The notes beneath the pieces were generated by a model. The model did not search any database. It saw nothing but the letters and a program-made list of their open reading frames with translations, and was not told where the DNA came from. A stretch of DNA of 64,000 nt, taken from Zoroaster sp. YZ-2022. Taxonomy: Eukaryota; Echinodermata; Asteroidea; Forcipulatida; Zoroasteridae. Numbering within the stretch: position 1 is the first letter of the stretch; each line of letters starts with the position of its first letter. Both the position numbers and the translations under genes were made by a program. Below, piece by piece: positions 21,187 through 33,100 of the stretch. The stretch spans positions 35,809,072-35,873,071 of the forward strand of contig CM055828.1 of assembly GCA_029582265.1 (NCBI GenBank), given 5' to 3'.

Positions 21187-24100
21187 GTTTTTCGTAGCTT
21201 TATATTGTTCTTCCTGATGAAATTGTGTGTTTTATTTTGTAAACATCTGCAGCGCCACCTGATTTTATAAATATATTTTAAGATGCCTTAAATATCACAA
21301 CCAGATCATGCTGTTAGTGTTATTGGGTTGAGGGGAGGGACAGGTCGAGTGACGTACATGTAGCAGGATTTGAATCAGAAACATTTCACTTATTTTCTTG
21401 AGGTCAATAAGATGCACTTTTGACGTCACAGGAAGTCTTTTTATCATCTGACAGTGATGATTGTGTTCGCTGGTTCCCGTTTCTACAATTTAATTCAGTA
21501 TGCCATAGATACATTTTAACACGGAGTCGTGCCGCGTATTAACAGGCTTAAATCCATGATAAAATAATGACATTTAGGTAAATGCTGTTAAACCTGGAAA
21601 TTTAAATAGCATTACACGTGGCCTGCAAAGCTAGTTGGGATGGAATGGAAGTGTGTCTGTCGGTGAAACATCATATACATAATTTGATTGAATGCCTATG
21701 TGGCTTAATAATGAATAGTTGATTGAGGTAACTCGTACTTTGATAAAGTGCTACTTCAGCCAAGTCTCACACATTTTCCTGACGATTTCTCAAGTAGTCA
21801 CCCACTCAGCTACAAGGGAGAAGGAACAAAATCTATTTGGGATATTCAGTTACTGAAGGTTGGATGGTTATATTGAGCCAATCGGTATACATCATGTACT
21901 AATTTAATATGGGAAAAAAACATGTTCAGTCTTACTACAGCTGGATATATATGATAGTGATGTAGTTTTTCTATAAATTTGAAGTGATGGATGCATTTGC
22001 TAAGATTGAAGGGAAGAAACAACATTGGTAATTAACAGATTATTAAATAAATAATTATCTAAAAGTACACTCATTGTACTGATGGTACATGTAGCAATCA
22101 TCTGAGAAATTAGTTTGTCTGAAAAACCTTTACTTCTCAGAGAACAGGAATTGTTATGTCAAACTTACAAAAAAAATGACATCCATCAGCTTTATGTAAA
22201 AAAAAAATCAATGTTATTGGCCTTACGTTTGATTTCACACCTGACTAACTTCCTCTCTTACAGTATGTTTAAGTATGTACCTTGTTTTCTCCTGTTTCAC
22301 GTAACCTTTGAGAAAGAACCTGCTAGGTTCAAAACGTAAGGCCAAAAACATTGATTTTGCATTATACTACAGGTCCTTTAGGTTGGTAAGCAGTTTGCCA
22401 CAGCTAATTCTCTATTTATACTACAGGTCCTTTAGGTTGGTAAGCAGTTTGCCACAGCTAATTCTCTATTTATACTACAGGTCCTTTAGGTTGGTAAGCA
22501 GTTTGCCACAGCTAATTCTCTATTTATACTACAGGTCCTTTAGGTTGGTAAGCAGTTTGCCACAGCTAATTCTCTATTTATACTACAGGTCCTTTAGTTT
22601 GGTAAGCAGTTCACAACAGCTAATTCTCTATTTATACTACAGGTCCTTTAGGTTGGTAAGCAGTTTGCCACAGCTAATTCTCCATTTAAAAACAAAATAT
22701 ATAAAAACAGTTTTTTTTTGTATTTTTCTGAAAAACAAGAGCACCTATTGTGATGTAACTTTCACAAGTATGATGTATTTATTGCAAACTAGAGGGTTCT
22801 ATGAGCGTCTCAGATTACCACATATCAATGTTATACATTTAAAATTGATTCATACACGGTACAGTTTTGTATGACAGCAAATTACATTTAGGCATCTTGG
22901 AACAAACGTCAACATGGATCAGCATGTAGATGCATTCAATAACAATGTCGCATAGCTGAAGAAGTGACAAATCGGCAAAAATGCTGCTTCTGAGAAAATC
23001 ACGTTTGAAGTTGGACTTATTTTGGCAGCGCATTTTCGGTGTTTGTTATTCACTTAGACAAACTATTTTTTTTTTTTTTTTGAATTTTATTTCTCATTTT
23101 GTTTCAAAGCCATAAAAGTTTTTCTTTACATAAGCTTTCAAACTTATTTGTCACTTCGTCAGATACTAAAATCTACAGCGCACGCTTCATCTCCACATGT
23201 AAAGTGATTGAAAACCATATTCATCACTTACTAAAATATTACGTGTACCAATCTGTAACCACAAATTATCGGAGCACAAATGATTAGACTTGTACCATGC
23301 ATACACAGGGATACATTGTATCAAAAATCATATTTTATCCAAGATGTGTGCATATTGCAGTCTGTTTCATTGATGTGCACAGAGCATATGGTTTAGCAGA
23401 TAATATATAAGAAATATTCCACAGTTTCTTAAATGGATTTATTTCAGAATTTAGGAAAAAATTGGCTTATCAGCCAACTGTGATGGCAAAACTATGTGCG
23501 ACATAACACATCCATTGGAACACCGTACACTAGTGTCAAATGTTCATGCGTGCGTGGTTAGATGAGATTACATGATAACCTGGAACCTATTTCATTGAGT
23601 TATTAATTGGATCATTCGCTACAGTAGACATTTCTATCGTATACCAGCTAAGCTTTCTATCGTATACCAGCTAAGCTTTCTATCGTATACCAGCTAAGCT
23701 TTCTCATGGCACTTGTCACAAGTTATCATTTTTGTTGTGTTTAAAAAGAACTAGCAAAGCAAGGAAATTAAAATGTAGCTGTACTGCTACATACATTGCA
23801 GTGAATGATTTCCTTGTATTGCAGAACAAAATGCTACACAATATTAAGAATTTGTTTACCACAATTCAAGATTTGCTTTTCAAAGCTAGCATTATTGTGC
23901 ACACACATACATGTAAATATTTTTGTGAAAAAAAAAAATACTATGCAAATATTTTGAACGAAATTGTCCCTGCTTTCCTGCTTCGGCATACATGTATTTC
24001 CAACCCGACAGATCAATAGGAAACTCTTGCTGTCGTCTACCCTGTATCACCATAACTAAGCTGACCTTCCTTATTGATGAGGTACTTGATTTAAAACAAA

Positions 24101-27100
24101 TAGATGTATATTCCATTATTAGTACTCATTCAAACAGGAGCTAGTTCCTCTGCTTATTTCCCTGAGGTAATTCCCATTCTGACGGTGTTCCCCTTCCCAG
24201 TATTTACTCTGTTACTTCTTGTTGACAGGGAGTAATCAAAACCTGGTTTAGCGTCAATAAGTCGGTGTCTCATTTCATTGCCAAGATTTTCTATCCCTGA
24301 TTCTCAAAGGTCTCCTTCCCTTTGTGAGTGTGCACCACATTCGTTCACTCACTTCCAGTCAATGTTAACATATAAGTCTCTGGCTACTCAAAGCTCATTT
24401 TCATGGCTTTTTTTTCTTCGTCTTTGATTCTCAAGAATGCGTGGTGTTGCATTAGTTGCGCTGATTCGCACAAAATCAACACGGCATAGTCTCTGTAGTA
24501 TTTGCTTCGGTTTTTGTGTAATATGGTACAAGTATATTCTGTACATAAGAGAAAGAGTACAGCTTTGGTAGATGTATCCATTCTTATTCAAATATTACAG
24601 TAGCAAAAAGGAAGATAGGGGATTCAAATCAGAGAACTGTGCCAACCAATCTTATAGTTGACAACAGTCAGATATATGACATAAAACACAATAAAGGGGG
24701 CCACTTTCCTACCGTCACGTTAGCAGTTTTTCTTATGGTTGTAATTTTTTTTTTTTAATATCTGAAACCACCCAAAAAGAATTTCAACATTTGAATAGAC
24801 ATGCATGCTTATCCTAAAGATAATTTGAGTTGATTATTACTATTGTTTTTTTAATTAGCCTAAAATTTCCATCAACAAATGGACGGAAAAGTGAGGTAAC
24901 TTTTTCCGTCCAATGTTTATGGAAATTTGAGGGTAAAAAAATAAATTAAAAAATTAAAAAATAAAATAAATCAACTCAAATTACATGTAGTTCTAGTATA
25001 AGCCTGCATGTCCATTCACATGTTGAAACACTTTTTGGTCCGTTTCAGGTACTTAAAAATAAATAACAACCATTGGAAAAACTGCTAACATGACGGATAC
25101 AAAGTGGCCCCCTTTATTGTGTTTTATGTCATAAATTTGTTTCTTTGCGCTAAGGACACTAGTCAGAGCACAATTATTCTGGCATTTGAATAGGGATCAT
25201 GCTGCATTCTGCAACAAGGGAATCAACGCGAGTCTAAAGCAACAGATTCTTTCAAAACAATTTACAAGATAAAGCCCACAAATCATCTTTAAATTTAGTC
25301 CATTAAAACTCAGTCCCTGTAAGACTGAGAAGTGACTGAAGCAAGTCCTTATTTTTATGTCAAGAAGGATGGTACAACATCAAATAAGACTTCTAGATAA
25401 GAAACCCAAATAGGATTTGCCCCTGGCGTTGTACTAAATGTTTGGCCACTATGCTTCAGATACAACACCATCTTGCGAAAGTCTTTGTAAAGCAATGGAG
25501 TGATCAATAAATTGATCCATTTTTTTTCTTCTATTTTTCTCTCTTTTTTTCAGATGAAGAACCCTGTTCAGATGAGACCGGCAGATTGCGAATCTAGAAA
25601 CGGTAAGTTTACGTGACATTCAGTCTTATCCCTGGGGGTTGATTCAAATTCAAAAACGATTGCTGCTTACAAAAACAAATTTATTCAATGTCAGTTCCTT
25701 ACTGTTATCCTAAAGGCATGGCCACTTACGTTTCTGAAAATTGTTCATATCAATTGTCAGACAGACAAATATTTTATCAAATTGTTTGAAAATCCTTGGC
25801 ATTTTGACCGACCTCAAAATTGACATTTTGAGCTACACCGTAGAATATGAAAGACACGGCTGTAACAGTTATTTAATATTCATTGTAAAGGCACAGTAAT
25901 TTATTAAAATAATCCCTCCTACTTGCAGTCCATTTTGCCAGCAGGTTGACAGACCCACCAAAACCCTTTGGCTGTCAGTTTTTGGAAGGTAGAATAACTG
26001 TACAGAATTTAATACTTTCTTTCAATATAGATCACATTCCACTACACATCACTGCCAATTACTTGAAAATTTCCAAAGGTTTTGAGAAATCAAACTAAAG
26101 TAAGGTTTTACCTTGACATTCTCTACAGTTTCCCTCAAGTCTTTTTCACCGGACTAAATTTTTTCAATTGGGTTTGTTCCCAGTGCACTCATTCTGTGTT
26201 ATCCTCTGTCTCACCATTCCCCACTGTATCTATCACCCCATATATATCCCTTTGTCTTGCTCAATACCTATCCCCCATTGTCCTGTTGTCCAATTACCAT
26301 CTCCATCCTCTTCACATCAAACTTGGCTTCAATTTAGCAGTAGCTTACTGGGCCCAATTTCATGGCACTGCTTACTGCGGAATTCTGCGCTTACGGCGCA
26401 TAGAATCACACGCTTTTTATGGCGCCGTAAGCGCAGAATTCTGTGGTAAGCAGCGCCATGAAATTGGGCCCTGGGCTGCTAGCCTGAAGATCTGATGTTG
26501 CGCTAGAGGCGCATGAATTACGCCAGATCCTGACCGTGCGGCCACCGTATTTTCCCTGATGTTCAACTTTGACCTTGGTTGGTAGCTAGCACGTGAACCT
26601 CGAAGCATGACGTCAGATGTTTAGCACAATGTATCTAATGAAATCTCTTGAATGGTATGCCTGGAGCCTGTCTATATCCTTGATATAGGATAAAGACATA
26701 CATTGTAGGACCAGTCTAACTGGGCTGCCTTCTCTCCTTTCCTCAATCCTCGTAGATTTAATCATTTCATGGAAAGATTTGGTTGAAGTACCTAATTTTT
26801 TAGCTACTGTTATCTAAGATGACTTGTGTGTCCTTCCTCCCACAAACACCTTGAGTTCTATACCTGCAGACCTGCTAATCGGTCACCATCTATCCCTTAT
26901 CTTACCTGCTAACTATTCTGAATCATCACGAAAAATAAGAGTTACATTCTGAACTACGATTCTGTCGCAAATAATTATGAATTTCTGAAAATCATGTGTA
27001 TTTTTAAAAACCACTGCGGGTCCTGTCGCATTACGCTCAAAGCATTCCTAACAATTTTCTAGATTTGTTTCATCTCGGACCATTCACATTTTGTGTTCGT

Positions 27101-30100
27101 TTCATACCTCTCTCCCCCATCACTAATAATCATGAAACGAACTTCTCTTGATCCGCAGTAGAAGACAGAAAGCTGTTTGTTGGTATGGTATCAAAGAACG
27201 CCACAGAGAATGATATCCGGGTAATGTTTTCAGCATACGGAGCGATCGAGGAATGTCATATATTACGGGAAAGCGAAAAGAGCAAAGGTGAGGTCCCCGC
27301 ATACGGGAGTGTGTACATGTACTTCCTCATAGTTGGAGTTATTTTGTTTTGATTACTGATAATCAAGATCTTAATTATTAAACTAAAATTGCATTTTATG
27401 TTGTTATCTTTTGTCTATGATTATATGCACTACTGTCAGTAGTAGAATTTTGAAATATTTAGAATAAAAAAGTAATAATAAATGGCTAAATTGGTTATGT
27501 ATATATTTCATGCATTTTGATAAAATAAAAAAATTATAGTTAAAATAATCAATTATTCGTTATTACATTTTCTTGACAGTTGCCATTTGTATTGCATAAA
27601 TTTGTGCTTCATACATGAGAATTTCATCATCAATAACAATACATAAAACAATACAAAATAATGGCATTTGTACCATTTTTCAACAACAGATTTGATTAAT
27701 TTCATAAGGGAACAATCTTTTGGTTTAAGAAATATTGCATATTCATGAGAAATATTGCATATTCATGAGAAGGTTATGTTCATTGTCAGATGTCATAACA
27801 TGATCTCACTTCAGTGGTTTTGTGTTTGGTTCTTCTGATGTTTAGTTATTTGTTTGTTCTCCTGTAGCAAGCTGTGCCTTCGTAACGTTTTCAACAAGAC
27901 AGAGCGCCCTCAATGCTATCGCAGCACTACATCAGTCATCGACGATGGAGGTATGATGTGTTCCATAATGCCCTTGCATTAAAGTTAACTTAAAATGATT
28001 GAAACCTTTAAATAAGTGAAGCAAAAATGAATGTTTTTATTGTTAAGAGGGCTTTTACAAGTATGCTTTCTCTCTTTGAATTAAGATAAACATGTACATA
28101 AAAAACGAGACTAAATGTTCAGCTTATTATGTTCACAAGAACTTTGTGAAAGTATTGAGATTTGTTGTTTTTATTCTAACATGAAATACACTTTCCTAAA
28201 TACACACTGTAAATTATTTCACTTTTCTTAAAAATGACACCACTTCGGACAAAATTATTTATAGGGAAAATTAATACAATCAATAATACAATCAATAACC
28301 CTAACCTTCCCAAATCCTCCAAAATCCTCTTTGCTAAAGTGAAGGATTTTGAAGGATCGAGGTTACATGCTACATGCTCTTTGCTAAAGTGAAGGATTTT
28401 GGAGGATTGAGGTTATTAGGCATACTTGCCTTTTCATGGTACATGTACATCCGTGTTTGTTGTAGTGATTGTAAGGTCAGTGCTTGGGTCAGTGGCCACT
28501 GTTCATTGCTCCATGCATGCAGGGAGGGTCCCTGGCCATGTACATGTATCACAGATTAGAAACACATGTGTGCATACATGTACATGTCATGTGCTTGCTT
28601 TACTACTGAAGGATTTTGGAGGATTCAGGTTATGTGTAATCAAATGGGCCTTGGGAGTTAGGGTTAAGTTAGTTTTATTTCACCATTTAGATATTTTTGA
28701 GTAACTAATCCTAAACCTTAACTTTAACAACCACAACCAAAAAAGTAGCAAGAATTGACCAAAAAAGAGCTTTAAAAAAAATTATGATAGCTTTATTTCT
28801 CAGAATCAGATGCAAACCATCCATTGCCACACTGCTCAAAAAACATGGTGTCATCTTACTGTTCTCATAATTACAAACCTGGAAATCACTCAATGCATAT
28901 ATCCCTTCATTCAGTGTAAAGATAGTCGCAGGGTTATTTCCCAGTTTGGTTTTTACTACATCTGTGGAAAGAAATTGACAGAAGGTCTCATTTCACTTCA
29001 GCTCCGTCCGCCAATTACAGCAAACATTTTCTATGAGTACTCATGATCCGGCCTGTGTCACACATGAAATCACATAACTTACTCTTTTCAGTTTTAGTGT
29101 CAACGCCTTAGAGTGGTGTCAAGTCTGTCACTACTCTTATCATGGAACTCTCCTAGCTGTCATTATTAACTAATGTTGTAATTAAATAGCTCCGATCAGT
29201 GTCGCTTTTTCTTACTGTGGTCAACTTTAAGTAGGAATGTATTCCACCTTAAGATTTGTTTCCTTTCACGGTGACAGATTGGTGTGGCGTGTTTTATCAT
29301 GGTTTACCTGTAGTTGATAAGGTGTACACATAGTTGGGTCACTGATATGGAATTTCTCTTGATCAAGCCTTATTGACAGGCTGTGCCCTGGTTTTATAAT
29401 ACAAGGATGGAGACTAGAAAGCAGGTTATTTCTTAATACTTGATACTGTTATTGGAACCTACATTACTTGTTTGAGAGAAGACAGTGTACCAGATATTTC
29501 ACATTCTACTCCTACAGATCATGATTAAAAATGTAGCGTCCTTCCTGATGGAAAGTACCCATTATGAATGTGAATATTAATGACAATTCTAATGTCTGTG
29601 TATACAGAATACAAACAACATACAAACCCAAGTGGCCACTTTTACCATTTAATGAGTTACTGCACTATAAATGTTTCATGTGTATACAGGGAATATGACA
29701 GATGTCTGTAGTTTGATGTGGGTATAATACCAGTAATCTTCACCCATTAAGATTCTTGACTCTTAAGATACATGTATGGAAAGAGGTTTTATAGAGCCAG
29801 AGTACTTCCACTCTTAAAAAATGTCATATTTAAACCCTTTTTGTGGAATCAAGAAAAGACACTCATGTTTTTGTTTTTTATTCCCAGGGCTGCACTTCAA
29901 AGCTCGTGGTGAAGTTTGCCGACACAATAAGAGAGAAAGAACAAAAACGGATTCAATCCATGAATCAGGCACTGAACAGCGGGCTTGCAAACAACTTCAG
30001 TAGCCAGTACTTTGCGGTAAGATAAGAGCATATTTTTCTTACACATTCTCATCTTTTTTTGATGTTCCATCATAATAACCTGCACAATATCATAGCCTAT

Positions 30101-33100
30101 CCTTATCCTGTATTCTTGTCTACCTCTTCCAGATTAATTTCCTAAATACCCTTTACTTTATGTTGTAGTCTATTTGCCCTCATCTCCCTGATGTCGTTCC
30201 CTTCTTTTCTCATACCTACCCGTCCATCTTCCCTCCCCTCATCATTAACTTTCCCTCATTCTTGTTTTCTCTTCCATCCCACTCTGTCAATCTTCCCCTC
30301 CAGCTTCTGACTCCAAGATCTGTGTCCTCCTTTATCATTTCTTCAATTTCTTCTTCGCTCATCTCCTCTCTGCCATCAAATACCTCACCTTTTGTGCTAC
30401 TCAAACGGCAAGACTTGTATCTTGATTAAAAATATATATATAATAGCCCTCAAGGAGGAGTAATATAGAGATTCCATCTTCAAGACAACTCATAAGGAAT
30501 CTTGGTTTTTTCATTGGACAAGGGCACTACAGTTTTTCTTAAACTGTTTCCAAACACAAGGTTTGTTTGTGTCCATTCTGTCTCCCATTTCTCATATTTC
30601 TTGCAATGTCTTGTAGTATTTCTGTCATCGAGAGTATCTGCCTCATTTTCTTCCTCTACCTTGTCGTCCTGTCTAGAGTGAATCGTACATTAAATCCCAT
30701 TTTGAAGGTTTGGTGTCTAAACCATGTCACCCTGAATTCTTCTCTAATAAACACATTATGTTCACTGACAGACAGCCTATTTTTAAAAATAAACCATGGG
30801 TAGCAGACGATGGAATAACATCAATTTACAAATTTCTACCTGTACACTGAGGCAGATTTTATGCAGAGATATAAGTAATGTTAACGTTGTTACCACAGAG
30901 TTGTTTTAGAGATCTGGGCATTTTCTTTTAAATCAGAAAAATAGAGGTTTTTATAATTAAGTCTACATGAAAAATTGTACTACAAAAACATGTTTCCAAA
31001 ATGTCTCTGTTTCCAAGGATTGTTTTCACGGTCCTTGCATTCCTATGCCAGTTGTCACATATAATACTCCCCCCCCCCCCCTCCCCCAATTCAAATAACT
31101 CATTCAGTGCATAGTCTGTACGATCAATGATTTGCCTGGATATTGCCGTGAGCTTGATAGACCAACCCCCCATCATCAGCAAGAAACCCCAGGGTGTTTG
31201 GAATGTACACTCTTGTGGCATTAAACAGCTGCCCTCCCTTATGCCCAGGGGCAAGCGTAAATAAAACGCTTGTTTCTCTGGAGCATTGCACACTCACATT
31301 TTCTAATTTCTGGATGTTTTTAAATTAAAGGGTCGATTGCCAATCAAAAACATCTTTAGAGAATATCGTCCAGTCTGATTTTTTTTTTTCCTTCAGAGGC
31401 CATTTTAAATTGACCATGTTGGACATGTGACTGGCGCGAACACAAAAACCTTATATGGAAGCTATTGAAAATAACACAAGGAAATTATACAGTGATGCCA
31501 CCAGGGCTAAATCTGAAGTGGGGATATTAAACAGAGATGTTATCAGCTGTCTGTGCATTGTATTTAGTGAATTCATGATGATGTCTTTGCATCAATTTAT
31601 GTATGGTGACAAAATTGTGGCAGTTCTACATGGGTGGTTTGCATTCACAGGAACTTCCAATGGCTGGTTGTATTGAGCAGGTGGTTCCTATACCAGTAAT
31701 CAATATATGGTCAAACAGAGAGGATAGATGGGTCAAAGTTAATTTTACACTTTGTGATTTTACTGCTATTCCAATTTCTCTTCCTGATCATGTACATGTA
31801 GAAGTGCATAAAATCTATTTAAAGGGACAATATCGTCACTATCAGATCAGACTTGTGACAGGGCATGGAATCATTGTCCTAGTTTTAGATGAGCTCAGTG
31901 ACTGAAAATATAATTAGCATGTGCTGGTGTAGATAACAGGGCACAATAAGATCATATTACCATGGCTGATGCATATATACTAAAAACAATTTAGGGAACA
32001 CCGGAATAATCTCAGTTAAAGCAAGATCATTTATTTCAGATAAACACAATGTTTCACAGAATTGATGAGAAACAACTGCACAATGAAACAGATGATAAAG
32101 GATGCATGTAGTGATTACACATTTCATGGCATGACTACTGAAAGAGAGAGGGGGTTGCAAATGAAAATCCCGGTTCATGGAACATTTCAAACCTATTTGA
32201 TGTTACAAATCCGGTGTTCCCTAAATTGTTTTGAGTCGTATATATCATAATTATGCAGCAATTGACTTATTATTTATGCATCAGACACAGTAATATGATG
32301 TCATCGCATCCTGTTATCTAGGCTAATGCTCGCTCACTGTGTATTATTTTCAGTCACTGAGTTAATCTGAAACGAGGACACCGATTCCATACCCTGTTGA
32401 AACTCTGCTGTGATCGTGACAATACTGTCCCTTTAAACCCCTACATAATAATTATTGCAGATTAACATGAAACTTTTGTCTGAGGTACAATTAATCAAAT
32501 TATTTCACAAGTGACGGTTTGTCCTCTGGAGACATAAATTACACTTTGGAATGAAGATAACAGATCTAAATGCATTTTCCCTCTTTTCTTGTTACGTAAG
32601 CAGTGAAATAAGCTAAAACTTCCACAGGTTAGTTTTTAAACATGTATCTTGATTCTTATAAAGAATGAACGCATTTATAGATGTTTTATCAAATCTTAAA
32701 GATATTTTCTCATACCTCATCTACAAGGATACATCCCATTTCTTCAGTACATGGAATAAAAGTACATTGGGACCCACACAAGTAATTTCCCCAAAGTTCA
32801 TATGCATACGTCAACTGCTATAATACAGCATTAGTATCGATGCTCACATCAGTTGTCCTGAAGGCTCTCTGGATTAGAATGCATTACAGTGGAAGTTGAG
32901 ACTTAAAATCAGATGGATTTCACCTTAAATCCAAAGGTTGGAAAAATACTACATTGAAAAGTGCTGAAGTGCGTTCCCCCCCACCCCCCTCTGCCACCAA
33001 ACAAACAAACAAAATCCTTGGAACTGTCACAATTTTATGTACAGTATAATTAACCTCATATTTTGTATTGTCATAAAGTCATGAAATGAATGTAGGACAC

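Larger units (their letters stand above)
20796..25553 (+). other. CELF intron with splice-mimic array and foldback
   Basis: This intron holds a 27-T run at 21154-21180, an inverted-repeat element (22206-22356), a six-copy 54-bp array (22364-22687), a three-copy 23-bp repeat (23631-23704) and a 457-bp foldback (24676-25132). No further coding exon was seen. Confidence 0.7.
25603..29887 (+). other. CELF RRM2 introns
   Basis: The introns 25603-27158, 27288-27867 and 27951-29887 hold a 122-bp palindrome (26350-26471), a 22-bp tandem duplication with ATATTCATGAG (27729-27772) and an inverted copy of a TTAA-target element (28299-28663). Nothing else was recognised. Confidence 0.7.

Noticed and set aside
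22308..22874. 188-residue ORF with six repeats of [14 protein letters not shown] sequence
   Set aside because: It is a translation of the 54-bp tandem array, open only because 54 is a multiple of three.
25911..25930. Left end of another family-1 TTAA element (AATAATCCCTCCTACTTGC)
   Set aside because: No matching right end was found nearby, and the first base of TTAA is altered.
30928..31293. 121-residue minus-strand ORF
   Set aside because: It includes a poly-C tract translated as glycines and has no domain or splice context.
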